Below, piece after piece: positions 34,993 to 44,260 of a DNA stretch of 64,000 bases. The translations under genes and the position numbers were made by a program. How positions within the stretch are numbered: the stretch's first letter is position 1; each line of letters starts with the position of its first letter. This stretch comes from OLB9 sp041392785 (GTDB lineage: Bacteria > Bacteroidota > Bacteroidia > Chitinophagales > Saprospiraceae), in the NCBI GenBank assembly GCA_041392785.1, contig JAWKLK010000008.1:124001-188000 (forward strand). Direction: 5' to 3'. Under the pieces are notes generated by a model. That model saw nothing but the letters and a program-made list of their open reading frames with translations, did not search any database and was not told where the DNA came from.

Positions 34993-35167
34993 ATATTATG
35001 CTTATTGCTTATTATGATGGTTGCCAAAAAGTATCCACATCTGGGCCATAAAGATACAACGCTTATCCTAATGTACCATTTTTTTCTTGATTTATCCAAA
35101 TAGCTCAACTATGTTCACGAAGATAAACCTATGAACATACTTATAAACCTGCTATGACCTATACCAA

Positions 35168-35560
35168 CTATTTGTCGGAGTGAAAGCCTATGGTATTGCC
35201 TTCAGTATCCATAACTATGGAACAAAAGCCGTGCTCTCCGATTTGAAATTTATCCTGCAAGACTTTTCCACCTGCTGCTTCTACTCTTGCCGTTTCTACA
35301 CTACAATCTTCGCAAGTGAAGTAAACCAAGGTGCCACCTGCTCCAGGCTTCATTTCGCTCGTTTTGCACAATGCGCCACTTGTATTGATTTCTCCTTGTG
35401 CCCAAGGAAAACTCACCATTTCTAGATCGCCAAAATCACCTGGTGCTTGCATCGGAACCATTTGAATTTGTAATACTGTTTCGTAAAATTTTTGAGCCCT
35501 GCTCATATCGTCCACATAAATTTCTACCCAAGTGAACGGATTTTTTGCTGGTGTTGCCAT
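35168..35560 (-). CDS. VOC (glyoxalase/bleomycin-resistance) family protein
   Basis: A 130-residue VOC-fold protein with two beta-alpha-beta-beta-beta modules: FTWVEIYVDDMSRAQKFYETVL at the N-terminus and LVYFTCEDCSVETARVEAAGG in the second half, ending FCSIVMDTEGNTIGFHS. This is the form of the PhnB/glyoxalase-like group often annotated as a VOC family protein in Bacteroidota. The substrate is not predictable; several expected metal ligands are replaced, so it may not be a classical glyoxalase. Confidence 0.8.
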   Translation of the reverse strand: MATPAKNPFTWVEIYVDDMSRAQKFYETVLQIQMVPMQAPGDFGDLEMVSFPWAQGEINTSGALCKTSEMKPGAGGTLVYFTCEDCSVETARVEAAGGKVLQDKFQIGEHGFCSIVMDTEGNTIGFHSDK

Positions 35561-35960
35561 ATTGTTTAATATTTTATTTATTAAGTTGTAAAAATAAATT
35601 ATACATGTTAACTTTATAACAATATTTTTTGATTTTTAAGTTAGGTGGACTTGCTATCAAAAAATACCACTAAGCACACGGCTTTTAATATTGATCAAAC
35701 CAGCATCAAAATCAAATTTTTTTTGTAACAGGGTAGCTTAAACACTTCTAAAATCAATTTCAAATATCAAGTCACCTTGATCTAATTAGCTAAAATTCAG
35801 GTTATTTCCAATTACTTTCCCTTTGTTATTTCCACTACCTATCATTGGTTCTGCGGTGCTGAGGTTGGCATTTGTATTAGTTATTTTTTAACCTTTATAA
35901 TATACTTTAAAATGATAATTATAAGAAATAAATAGTCTATAAATAATTGAAAAGCCATAT
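35561..35960. other. Gene-poor gap with a possible coding relic
   Basis: About 400 bases between the VOC gene and the cyclase promoter. On the minus strand, about 35789-35884 reads NLSTAEPMIGSGNNKGKVIG and then stops, which looks like the end of a lost gene, but it has no start and no recognisable family. I see nothing else. Confidence 0.3.
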
Positions 35961-35965
35961 TTAAA

Positions 35966-35996
35966 TTGACATTTTAGGAATTTTGTATTATCTTTG
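35966..35996 (+). promoter_or_regulatory. Promoter for the TPR-adenylate cyclase gene
   Basis: TTG (35966-35968), a 20-base spacer and TATCTTTG (35989-35996) match the Bacteroidota -33/-7 pattern. The predicted transcript start is near 36003, which supports the ATG at 36019 and excludes the open frame that begins at 35983. Confidence 0.6.
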
Positions 35997-36018
35997 TTAT
36001 AAACCAACCACTACTGCC

Positions 36019-38091
36019 ATGAAACCAATAATGCTTCTCATTTTTATTGCATTTGTAAATTACTCATTTTCAAGAGATAGGCCACCAAAAAAACAAGTAG
36101 AGTTAGATTCTTTGTGGACAATTTGGAAAAACACAAATGAATCAGATTCTGTCAGAGCTGCTTCATATTACGAATTTATTAAGATTTTAGATTTATTGAG
36201 TGAGTTTGACAATGTTTTAGCAAATTCAGATACTCTACTTAACTTTTCTACTCAAAAAAACTACAAACCGGGCATAGGTTATGCTTATGTAAATAAAGGT
36301 GCTGCCTATCATTTAATCAATTCAGATTCATCCAGGTTTTATTGGAGTAAAGCTTCTGACATCTTTAAAGAGCTAAACATGATAACCGAATACGGGGAAG
36401 TCAATGTAGACTTAGGAATTTCTTATAGTAGCGATAATCGTTATTTAGATGCCATTGAAAAATTTGAAATGGTTATTTCAACTCCCAAAATAGCTTCCAA
36501 AGATAAAGTGTATGCTTACCGAATGATGTCAAGTATTTTTAGATCAATGGGTGAAGTACAAAAAGCTCTTGAATACTCACTAGCCAATAGAGAAATATTA
36601 AAAAAAGGTAAAAAGACAGGTCTTGTCGGTTGGAATCTCTTGAGTATTGGACATGACTACATAAATTTAGGAGACACTAGCAAAGGTATGGATTATCAAT
36701 TTCAAGCACTTAAATTCTTTAAAGATAATAATTCCAATAGGGGCAATTGGGAAACTTTACATGCTATAGCCAATGAATATAGAGAACAAGGCAAATACGA
36801 TTTGGCTTTAGACTATTTAGATCAAGCATTAACTTACTATCTAAAAGAATATGATTGGGGCTTTACAATTCCATATGATATTGCAAAAACGCATTATCAA
36901 AAAGGTGACATTGATAAAGCCAAACAAATTCTTGATAAATTGATAAAAGTTACCTTAAAAGAAGAATCATATAGAATACTTTGTTCATCCTATTCCCTTT
37001 TAGGGGAAATATATGAAAAAGAAAAAAATTATAAAATGGCGGTTCAATTATGCCTTAATTCATATAATTATAGTTTAAAAGTTGAAAATTGGGAATTTCA
37101 AAAAAGAAGCTGCGAATGCTTATACAACAATTATAAAAAACTAAACAATTCTAAACTAGCTTGGGTATACTTAGAAAAAAAATTAGTGATAGAAGATTCA
37201 TTAAATGTGCTTGAAACTAATAAAAGATTAATGCGATTTGATTTTAAGGAAAAAGCAAAAAAAGATAGTCTTGCCACATTAAAAAAAGAACGATTGGTCC
37301 AAGAAGCGCATAAAACGGCTATACAACAAAAAGAAAAAACTAGAAATATGGCCATTGGTGCTGGAATATTCTTTCTTTTAATGGCAGGTGGTCTTTATTG
37401 GCGTTGGCAGTTTACAAAAAAAGCCAAAGCTATAATTGAAAAAGAAAAAGACAGAAGTGAAAACTTACTGCTCAATATTTTACCAGCAGAAGTTGCTGAA
37501 GAGTTGAAACTAAAAGGAGAAGCACAAGCCAGAGATTATGATTTAGTCTCTATTCTTTTTACAGATTTTAAGAGTTTTACATTAGAATCAGAAAAAATGG
37601 ATGCGACTACTTTAGTGAAAGAGATTAATATTTGCTTTAAGGCCTTTGATGAAATTTGCGAAAAATATAATATAGAAAAAATCAAAACCATTGGTGATGC
37701 CTACATGGCTGCTGGTGGCTTACCTGTGCCTGAAGATGAATCCATTAAAAATACGGTTTTAGCAGCACTCGAAATGCAAGCATTTATTGTAAATCAATTT
37801 ATAGAAAAAGAAGCATCTGGCGAGCATGCTTTTCAAATGCGAGTAGGTATTCATACTGGACCTGTGGTTGCAGGAATAGTAGGAGTTAAAAAATTTCAAT
37901 ACGATATCTGGGGAGATACTGTTAATACAGCGTCACGTATAGAAAGCAATGGAGAGGTGGGTAAAGTAAATATATCAGAAGCTACCTACGAGTTGCTTAA
38001 AAATGACTCTGATTTTTCATTTGAAAGCAGAGGTAAAATAGAAGCAAAAGGAAAAGGAGAAATTAATATGTATTTTGTAAGTTTGGTTTAA
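36019..38091 (+). CDS. Class III adenylate cyclase with periplasmic TPR region
   Basis: A 690-residue signalling protein. A signal-like N-terminus (1-19) is followed by about ten TPR-type repeats (about 40-400), a membrane helix near 437-457, a short coiled linker, and a class III cyclase domain (about 480-690). Catalytic residues are visible: SILFTDFKSFT (metal Asp), EKIKTIGDAYMA (adenine-selecting Lys plus metal Asp), and FQYDIWGDTVNTASR with the adenine Asp, the Asn and the transition-state Arg. The Lys-Asp pair indicates ATP rather than GTP. This architecture is common in Bacteroidota and probably senses an extracytoplasmic protein or ligand. Confidence 0.88.
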   Translation: MKPIMLLIFIAFVNYSFSRDRPPKKQVELDSLWTIWKNTNESDSVRAASYYEFIKILDLLSEFDNVLANSDTLLNFSTQKNYKPGIGYAYVNKGAAYHLINSDSSRFYWSKASDIFKELNMITEYGEVNVDLGISYSSDNRYLDAIEKFEMVISTPKIASKDKVYAYRMMSSIFRSMGEVQKALEYSLANREILKKGKKTGLVGWNLLSIGHDYINLGDTSKGMDYQFQALKFFKDNNSNRGNWETLHAIANEYREQGKYDLALDYLDQALTYYLKEYDWGFTIPYDIAKTHYQKGDIDKAKQILDKLIKVTLKEESYRILCSSYSLLGEIYEKEKNYKMAVQLCLNSYNYSLKVENWEFQKRSCECLYNNYKKLNNSKLAWVYLEKKLVIEDSLNVLETNKRLMRFDFKEKAKKDSLATLKKERLVQEAHKTAIQQKEKTRNMAIGAGIFFLLMAGGLYWRWQFTKKAKAIIEKEKDRSENLLLNILPAEVAEELKLKGEAQARDYDLVSILFTDFKSFTLESEKMDATTLVKEINICFKAFDEICEKYNIEKIKTIGDAYMAAGGLPVPEDESIKNTVLAALEMQAFIVNQFIEKEASGEHAFQMRVGIHTGPVVAGIVGVKKFQYDIWGDTVNTASRIESNGEVGKVNISEATYELLKNDSDFSFESRGKIEAKGKGEINMYFVSLV

Positions 38092-38232
38092 GCCAAATCT
38101 TGCTTTAAAAATAAATTACGTGTTAAATTCAATGGTTTTACTTGGCTACCCAATGGTTTGTACTTACTCTAAACGCAATTGTTTGTCGTTATGTATCACT
38201 GCGAGAAGCAGTTTACAGTAATATTCAGGCAA

Positions 38233-39312
38233 TTATCTTTTACTTATCGTAAAAGTTGATCCAAAGCCCTTGTTCAGTATGGTCAAAAAGTACATGCCTG
38301 ATGTTATTCCTTGCAGTTTTATGGTTTCGTTACAACTGCCTTCTTTAATTTTTCGACCTAAAAAGTCATAAATGATGAAGTATTCATTTCCAAGTAAATT
38401 CTCTATATAAATTTCATCAATAAACGGGTTTGGGTAAATTTTATATTCATTTCCAAAATGGTTCTCTTCGACATTTGTCAAAGTATTACAGTAACTCACC
38501 GCAATTTCACTGAATCCATTTGGGTCACCATTTGGGTCTTCTACCGTGTTGACCATCATGGATATTTTGACGATTGTATCTGCGGTAGAAAAACATAGTT
38601 GGTGAAAGTTGTCATTGTCATTGATATCTGCTATCGATATGGGTGTATGTGGTATTAGAACTCCTGAACTATCAGAATATCCGATGTAGTACTGGTATAA
38701 GTCAGATTGAGTGTCACCACTTTTGTACGGCGTAATGCCACCATCCCAAGCTACCTGTATGGTTTGTATCCCAGCAGAGCATTCATTCAAATTACTATCC
38801 ACTCTCTGGGCAAAAAATAAACTAGGTCCAGCCGCTAATGGAACCACATTTGTGGTAGAGATCCCTTTGAGATTCAAGATTTCCGAACAAGCAGACTCAC
38901 CCGATAAAGTGTCCATAGTGAACAAATCATCCACAATTCTGACTTCTACAGGTGGATTCCCAATAGCATTGCCAAATTCACCTATCAAAAGCACGGTCCG
39001 ATTTTCGCCATTTTCATTTGCTGGTGCTAAAACAGCACAGATAGGCGTATGAATATTTCCAAGGCTATCCACCACTTCAAAATCTGATGCTGATAAACTG
39101 GATGCGGCTATTGGGTATTTAAAATTCACAGGCATTCCATCCCTACCTAATGCACTAGGACATAATAAATTTGCTTGAAAGGGCAAGGCATTATCTAAAC
39201 CAAAGAAGGCGGAAACAAGAGCAGTATTGTCTTGAGCATTCACTAGATGAGTAGAAGCGAAGGTAAAGATCGCAATTAAGAAGATTTTACTTTTAAGAAT
39301 AAATTTGTGCAT
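38233..39312 (-). CDS. Secreted protein with T9SS type A sorting domain
   Basis: A 359-residue exported protein. It has a signal peptide (about 1-26, ending LVNAQ), a long beta-rich region, and a C-terminal T9SS sorting domain (KIYPNPFIDEIYIE, then YFIIYDFLGRKIKEG, ITSGMYFLTI, ending FTISKR). The region FFGLDNALPFQANLLCPSALG resembles a family of lipid- or surface-associated Bacteroidota proteins of unknown function. Attachment to or release from the cell surface through the type IX system is expected. Confidence 0.75.
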   Translation of the reverse strand: MHKFILKSKIFLIAIFTFASTHLVNAQDNTALVSAFFGLDNALPFQANLLCPSALGRDGMPVNFKYPIAASSLSASDFEVVDSLGNIHTPICAVLAPANENGENRTVLLIGEFGNAIGNPPVEVRIVDDLFTMDTLSGESACSEILNLKGISTTNVVPLAAGPSLFFAQRVDSNLNECSAGIQTIQVAWDGGITPYKSGDTQSDLYQYYIGYSDSSGVLIPHTPISIADINDNDNFHQLCFSTADTIVKISMMVNTVEDPNGDPNGFSEIAVSYCNTLTNVEENHFGNEYKIYPNPFIDEIYIENLLGNEYFIIYDFLGRKIKEGSCNETIKLQGITSGMYFLTILNKGFGSTFTISKR

Positions 39313-39394
39313 CTATTTAAGCTTTAATTATTGCTTGATAAAACTCGAAGTAACCATGTTAGTGCTCTTTTGCTGATGAAACACATTGTTTTTT

Positions 39395-40309
39395 TTAATT
39401 CAAACTCCGATATTCACTTGGACTAAATCCTGTTTTTAACTTAAACAAGTTGCTGAAATGTTGTGGATATTCAAATCCAAGGGCATAACCGATTTCACTA
39501 ATGGAATTTTTAGAATTGAGAAGTTTGTTCTTAGCTTGATCGATAATAAAGAGATGAATATGCTCCTGAGCGGTCTTCCCAGTTTCTTTTTTTAGTAAGT
39601 CGCTTAGATAGTTGGAAGAAAAATTTAACTGCGTAGCCAAGTATTGAACCGTGGGCAAACCTTTTTCATCTGCCACTTCTGACTCGTAATATTTCTTCAA
39701 TAACTTCTCAAATTTTGAAACAAAATCAAGATTCAAATTTGAACGGGTGTAAAACTGCCTATCATAAAATCGTGTGCAATAGTCAAGTAACAATTCAATA
39801 TTTGAAATGATCAAATTCTGAGAATGTTTATCCAGATTTTGGCCGTATTCTTTTACTATTTTATCTAAGATTTCTGCTATGGTTGTTAATTCATCTTCTG
39901 AAAGATGGAGTGCTTCGTTCACTTCATAGTTAAAAAAAGAATACTGATTTATTTTGTCTGCCAAACTCGACTTTCGAATTAAATCAGGATGAAATGCCAA
40001 TGTCCAACCTTTGTCGTCATTATTTTCTACTGGCATTTCTCCTTCAAAAACAGTCACCTGACCGGGAGCAGTAAATATCAAAGTGCCTTCCTCATAATCA
40101 TAGGAATTTTTACCGTACATTAAATTGCCACAACCCTTGGATTTTAAAGTTATTTGATACAGATTGTTGATGACTTTCAATCCATTAAAATCAATAGTAG
40201 GTTTAAAATCTGCTGTCTTTACTACCGACACCAATGGATGTTTAGGTGGTGGAAGCCCAACGGATTGATGGGCTTGACTGATGGAATTTATAATATACGA
40301 TGCTGCCAT
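39395..40309 (-). CDS. AraC family transcriptional regulator (first)
   Basis: A 304-residue regulator. A cupin-like ligand domain lies at about 25-150, and a C-terminal AraC/XylS domain with two helix-turn-helices at about 205-304 (QYLATQLNFSSNYLSDLLKKETGKTA; then ISEIGYALGFEYPQHFSNLFKLKTGFSPSEYR). It stands directly upstream of an SDR and a DJ-1-family gene on the same strand relative order, the typical arrangement of Bacteroidota AraC-SDR modules; the target is probably the adjoining SDR and amidotransferase-like genes. Confidence 0.88.
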   Translation of the reverse strand: MAASYIINSISQAHQSVGLPPPKHPLVSVVKTADFKPTIDFNGLKVINNLYQITLKSKGCGNLMYGKNSYDYEEGTLIFTAPGQVTVFEGEMPVENNDDKGWTLAFHPDLIRKSSLADKINQYSFFNYEVNEALHLSEDELTTIAEILDKIVKEYGQNLDKHSQNLIISNIELLLDYCTRFYDRQFYTRSNLNLDFVSKFEKLLKKYYESEVADEKGLPTVQYLATQLNFSSNYLSDLLKKETGKTAQEHIHLFIIDQAKNKLLNSKNSISEIGYALGFEYPQHFSNLFKLKTGFSPSEYRSLN

Positions 40310-40334
40310 GATACAAATGTATAAATTAACAGGT

Positions 40335-41147
40335 TTATTTGATTTGACTCATAAGCATTTTATCAAATGTACGGTCGCCGAGCCATTTTCTCATAGTGAC
40401 TAATGGTTTGGCCAAATACCCTTTCAAGTATCTTGTTTTGGGATTTCCTACTGTGGCTGCTTTGGCAATTTCTTTACCTAACACATCTACAGGCGTTAAT
40501 TTATCTTTACTCTTGTCCATGCTAGATATTACCTTGTGTACCATATCTGCATAAGGTCCATGGCCTGAAGTTTGTTTTAAACCATCCATAGCTATATCTC
40601 CCCATTCTGTTTGTATGCCACCTGGCTCTACGAGCACCACATCAATACCAAAAGGTTTTAATTCTATTCTTAAACAATCGCTCCAACCTTCCAAAGCAAA
40701 TTTGGTAGCGTGGTACCAAGATCCAAACGGCGTATAGATTTTTCCACCCATAGAAGAAATATTGACTATTCTACCTGAGTTTTGCTGACGCATAGTAGGG
40801 ATAACCAATTGCGTAATTCGGGCTAAACCAAAAATATTGACTTCAAATTGTCGTTTGACTTCTTCCATAGACACTTCTTCCACCGAGCCATAAGAGCCAT
40901 AACCGGCATTGTTGATGAGTACATCTATTCTGCCTTCTTTTGCCAAAACCGTATTGACTGCATGTACGATAGACTCGTCTTTGGTTAAGTCGAGAGAAAG
41001 GACTTCCATGCCTTTTGCTTTAAGGTCGTTCATTTTATCGGTACGCCTTGCCATACCATATATTTTGTATCCTTTTGCTTGAAGTTCAAAGGCGGTAGAT
41101 TTGCCCATTCCCGAACTTGCTCCTGTAATGATTGCTACTTTATTCAT
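40335..41147 (-). CDS. Short-chain dehydrogenase/reductase
   Basis: A 270-residue classical SDR: TGASSGMGKSTA near residue 8, NNAGYGSYGSVEE near residue 80, catalytic Ser in VNISSMGG, and YHATKFALEG (Y-x-x-x-K) near residue 144, then VEPGGIQTEWGD. Such proteins resemble acylglycerone-phosphate-type or unknown-substrate reductases. It lies between the AraC regulator and the DJ-1-like gene with short gaps, so the three genes are likely one functional unit. Confidence 0.87.
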   Translation of the reverse strand: MNKVAIITGASSGMGKSTAFELQAKGYKIYGMARRTDKMNDLKAKGMEVLSLDLTKDESIVHAVNTVLAKEGRIDVLINNAGYGSYGSVEEVSMEEVKRQFEVNIFGLARITQLVIPTMRQQNSGRIVNISSMGGKIYTPFGSWYHATKFALEGWSDCLRIELKPFGIDVVLVEPGGIQTEWGDIAMDGLKQTSGHGPYADMVHKVISSMDKSKDKLTPVDVLGKEIAKAATVGNPKTRYLKGYLAKPLVTMRKWLGDRTFDKMLMSQIK

Positions 41148-41168
41148 TTTTTATTTGTGTTATGGTGA

Positions 41169-41927
41169 TTAATTTGTTGATGTTAAAGCTTCAATGACCA
41201 ATTCAGAAAACAAAGCACTGCTATGTTGTTGCTGACCAGTAATCAATCTTCCATCTCTTATCGCAAAAGGCGTTAATGGTGCTTTTGCTTCATAATTTGT
41301 ATTTGGGTTTTTCTTGGCTTCGGATTCAATAGTGTAATCATTAATCTTAATGCCACCAGCTGCTTGGTTGTTCATTTCTTCTTCGGCATCACAGTATCCT
41401 GTCCAAGTTTTACCATCTGCTAACATAGTGCCGTCTGATAGTTTTGTCCAAAGCAAAAGACTTGTTCTATGACAAAGCATACCTACTACTTTTCCTTGCT
41501 CATAGAAGTCTGCTATAAATTTGTGTAGTGAAGTGTCGTCTTTAAAAGTTACCAAAGGACCGCCACCACCTGCTACACATACAGCATCGTAATCAGCAAT
41601 ATTAACATCTTTGATTGATGGTGTATTTTCCATCAATTTCCCAAATTCTTTATGATTGCTAAAACCCAATGTGACTAAATCGTTTGGGTAAATAGTGCCT
41701 GCATTTGCTGGGTCAGAAAAGCCATCAAATTCCACCTTTCCGCCTTTAGGCGAAGCAATATCTACATTGAAACCCGCTTGTATAAAGTCGAAGAAAGGTC
41801 TGGTTAATTCTTCTGCAAAAAAACCTACAGGAAAGCCTTTTAAAGTAGCAGGATTCGATACTATATAGAGTATCTTTTTTTCTGGGTGTTTGTAAGGTGC
41901 TGTTTTTCTTATTATTTGTTGTTCCAT
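41169..41927 (-). CDS. DJ-1/PfpI family (type 1 glutamine amidotransferase-like) protein
   Basis: A 252-residue DJ-1-superfamily protein. An early conserved Glu occurs in FFAEELTRPFFDF, and the nucleophile elbow appears as VVGMLCHRTSLLL with the Cys near residue 150. CVAGGGGPLVTFKDD precedes it. Relatives include Hsp31-like glyoxalases/chaperones and ThiJ/PfpI proteins. A role in detoxifying reactive carbonyls would suit the surrounding SDR genes, but that is inference. Confidence 0.8.
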   Translation of the reverse strand: MEQQIIRKTAPYKHPEKKILYIVSNPATLKGFPVGFFAEELTRPFFDFIQAGFNVDIASPKGGKVEFDGFSDPANAGTIYPNDLVTLGFSNHKEFGKLMENTPSIKDVNIADYDAVCVAGGGGPLVTFKDDTSLHKFIADFYEQGKVVGMLCHRTSLLLWTKLSDGTMLADGKTWTGYCDAEEEMNNQAAGGIKINDYTIESEAKKNPNTNYEAKAPLTPFAIRDGRLITGQQQHSSALFSELVIEALTSTN

Positions 41928-42075
41928 TATTTTTTATTTAATTAATAATGGTGCAAATTTCAGAACAACCAACATCAACAACTTAACGATATTACGGAAA
42001 GACTAAATGAAAAGACGGAAATAAGAAATTGGTTATCTTTTTTAAAATGTAAATGCTGGTTTTATTCATTCCATT

Positions 42076-42564
42076 TTATTTCTTTTTAAGGTTTTTGAAA
42101 AGTCTGATAAATATGTAGATATGGCTTAAAAATGTCGCTAAACCATAGGTTACAAACATTAGCCAAATGAAACCAAGGTTTTGGTTATACAGTTCAAGTC
42201 CGAAAAATTGAGGAAAAGCAGTAATCAAATCGCCAAAACCTACAATATTGAATATCCATACTAATGGAATGGCAATGCTCCCTTTGTTTTTTAAGGCAAT
42301 GGCGGCAATGATGGCTAAAATTGCAGTTGAAAAATCCAATAAGCCGACCGTGGTTAAAAATTCAGCAGGAAAGCCGTCATAAAATTGCTCCTTGGCCATA
42401 AATGACAAGCCTAAATATCTAAAGGTGTTGAGGAATACAAAAGGTAAAAGAGCATCGTGTAAGGATAGCTTTGAAATTCGAGGCTGAATCCAATACTTGA
42501 AACCTAAAATGATTGCGATTGTGCCTGTCAAGGCTTGTAAGTTGATAATTGTAAAATTGTCCAT
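42076..42564 (-). CDS. Small integral membrane protein of unknown function
   Basis: A 162-residue protein with about five membrane helices (near 8-26, 40-58, 72-95, 98-118 and 130-150). No family is recognised. It is on the same strand as the SDR just upstream (23-base gap) and the two small membrane proteins beyond, so it probably belongs to the HxlR-controlled group at 42.1-44.2 kb. Confidence 0.55.
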   Translation of the reverse strand: MDNFTIINLQALTGTIAIILGFKYWIQPRISKLSLHDALLPFVFLNTFRYLGLSFMAKEQFYDGFPAEFLTTVGLLDFSTAILAIIAAIALKNKGSIAIPLVWIFNIVGFGDLITAFPQFFGLELYNQNLGFIWLMFVTYGLATFLSHIYIFIRLFKNLKKK

Positions 42565-42587
42565 TTAATTAATTTTAAAATTTGTGA

Positions 42588-43358
42588 TTATTTACTGTTT
42601 GGAATAGGTTGTTTGTTTAATTGCTTGAATATGAACTTTGGAGCGAGTCTGCTCATTAGTTTGAGTTGTGAAGATATACCTGGGGTAATTTCTTCTTTTC
42701 CATTAATGAAATCTTTCCAAAAAATGTCAGCTAATTTTTCGGGAGGCATTGGTTTTAAATTATCATCTTCTGCAATATCAGCTCCATGAGCCAGTGGGGT
42801 ATCAACTACAGGAGGAAGCAGTTCAATAACTTTAATGCCGTGAGGTTTCAGTTGTGGGCGAATACCTAATGTCCAAAAATGTAAAGCTGATTTTGTCCCA
42901 GAATAAACTGGTGCTTGTGCAAATGGCACATACGCCAATCCCGAAGAAACATTCACAAGTACTGCGTTCTTACTTTTTTTAAGCAGAGAAAGGAAATAAT
43001 GCAACATTCTAATGGGGGAATTGTAGTTGATTTCAATCTCTTGCATCTGTTTTTGCAAATCATTCCTTTCGTTTCCTGCATCTATCAAATTCATGATACC
43101 TGCATTATTGATAAGAATATCGATTCCACCAAATTTATCTTGAATTTCATCTACCAATATTCTTACTTCTGCATCCTTGGTTACATCACTTTGGAAAATG
43201 TGGATTTTAAGATACTCCGCTTTTACTTTTTCAAGTTTGGCTAAATCTCTGCCTGTAATTATTACAGTGTTGTTATTATCTAAAAACTTTTTGGCTAAAG
43301 CTAGTCCAATTCCTGAACTACCGCCTGTTATTAATACTTTCTGGTTGTTATATATCAT
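42588..43358 (-). CDS. Short-chain dehydrogenase/reductase (DltE-like)
   Basis: A 256-residue SDR: TGGSSGIGLALAKKF near residue 12, NNAGIMNLIDAGNE near residue 86, catalytic Ser in VNVSSGLAYVPFA, and YSGTKSALHFW (Y-x-x-x-K) near residue 151. The C-terminal half resembles DltE-like oxidoreductases. The ATG at 43358 follows the previous gene's stop by 10 bases; an upstream ATG at 43382 would overlap it and add eight residues. Confidence 0.85.
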   Translation of the reverse strand: MIYNNQKVLITGGSSGIGLALAKKFLDNNNTVIITGRDLAKLEKVKAEYLKIHIFQSDVTKDAEVRILVDEIQDKFGGIDILINNAGIMNLIDAGNERNDLQKQMQEIEINYNSPIRMLHYFLSLLKKSKNAVLVNVSSGLAYVPFAQAPVYSGTKSALHFWTLGIRPQLKPHGIKVIELLPPVVDTPLAHGADIAEDDNLKPMPPEKLADIFWKDFINGKEEITPGISSQLKLMSRLAPKFIFKQLNKQPIPNSK

Positions 43359-43368
43359 TTTATTTATT

Positions 43369-43740
43369 TTAAAGTGTTCCATTATCTAAAAGTTTGGTGT
43401 GAAACCAAAGCATAAAAGCGGTTGGAATCCATTCGATGAGTATACCGAAAATCATAAAAGGAGTTGGTGGATAGTTTATTAGTGCTGCTGCTCTGACGAT
43501 ACCGCCAATGAAAACAGCTATCATTAAAAATCGAAATAAAGCGGTTTCTGACGGATACCAAGCTACATAGAAAAAAGCCAAGGAAGTAGCCATCCATATA
43601 GCAGCAACAAAGCGATGATTATTATCGGTCATTGCATCAGTTACAGCAGGATTGAATTTGGCAGTTGTACCCATAAAACCAGTAGCAGCAGCGATAAGGC
43701 CATAAAGAATAAGAAACACACGAATAAATATTAGCATCAT
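43369..43740 (-). CDS. DUF4345-type small membrane protein
   Basis: A 123-residue protein with four membrane helices, including IRVFLILYGLIAAATGFMG near the N-terminus and FIGGIVRAAALINY in the third helix, a pattern typical of DUF4345 proteins. The function is unknown. Its start overlaps the preceding gene's stop by one base, indicating translational coupling. Confidence 0.65.
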   Translation of the reverse strand: MMLIFIRVFLILYGLIAAATGFMGTTAKFNPAVTDAMTDNNHRFVAAIWMATSLAFFYVAWYPSETALFRFLMIAVFIGGIVRAAALINYPPTPFMIFGILIEWIPTAFMLWFHTKLLDNGTL

Positions 43741-44183
43741 TAATTGGTTTTTGAAATAGGTTTAAGAAAAAAATAAGCTGCAATAAGCATTGGAATTGCA
43801 AAAGGAACGTGCATTAAAACATCTTTTGCACTTGCATTCGGCACAAAAGAGCCCCAAACAATCATATCGACTAAAATAATTAGAAATAGCGTAATGATGT
43901 GGAAGTAACCAGCCAATCTAAATTGTTTAAAGCCGATTGCTATTAGAATAAAAACCGGCGGAATGATGTCACCAACAGCTTTAAATATGGCTATTATTTT
44001 GGCAAATGAAATGGCTGTTTCAGAGTCTGGAACTATTGAAAACGAACCTTCTGTGGCATTTGGATGGACGACCCAAAAAACACCAATTCCAATAAGCATA
44101 ATTGCCGAAACGATACTCGCCCAAATGCCTATTCGAATATTTTTATGTTGAGCTTTATCTAAAAATGTTGTTTGTTTACTCAT
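43740..44183 (-). CDS. Small four-helix membrane protein
   Basis: A 147-residue membrane protein with helices at about 20-40, 58-82, 88-108 and 122-142. No firm family assignment. It is the first gene of a minus-strand unit (this gene, DUF4345, SDR, membrane protein) that diverges from an HxlR regulator. A TACTTTTG-type -7 box on the minus strand at 44215-44222 lies under one arm of an operator. Confidence 0.6.
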   Translation of the reverse strand: MSKQTTFLDKAQHKNIRIGIWASIVSAIMLIGIGVFWVVHPNATEGSFSIVPDSETAISFAKIIAIFKAVGDIIPPVFILIAIGFKQFRLAGYFHIITLFLIILVDMIVWGSFVPNASAKDVLMHVPFAIPMLIAAYFFLKPISKTN

Positions 44184-44194
44184 AAAATTATTAT

Positions 44195-44258
44195 TTTTGC
44201 TATTAAATCAGTAGCAAAAGTAATCAAAATATTTTATTACTACTAAATTAATAGTAAA
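44195..44258. promoter_or_regulatory. Paired HxlR-type operators in a divergent intergenic region
   Basis: Site 1, centred at 44207, is TTTTGCTA-N9-TAGCAAAA with core CTATTAAATCAGTAG (44200-44214). Site 2, centred at 44247, read on the minus strand is CTATTAATTTAGTAG (44240-44254); 13 of 15 bases match. The centres are 40 bp apart, about four helical turns, and site 1 overlaps the minus-strand -7 box at 44215-44222. This is strong evidence for a dimer-binding repressor, most likely the adjacent HxlR protein. Confidence 0.6.
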
Positions 44259-44260
44259 AA

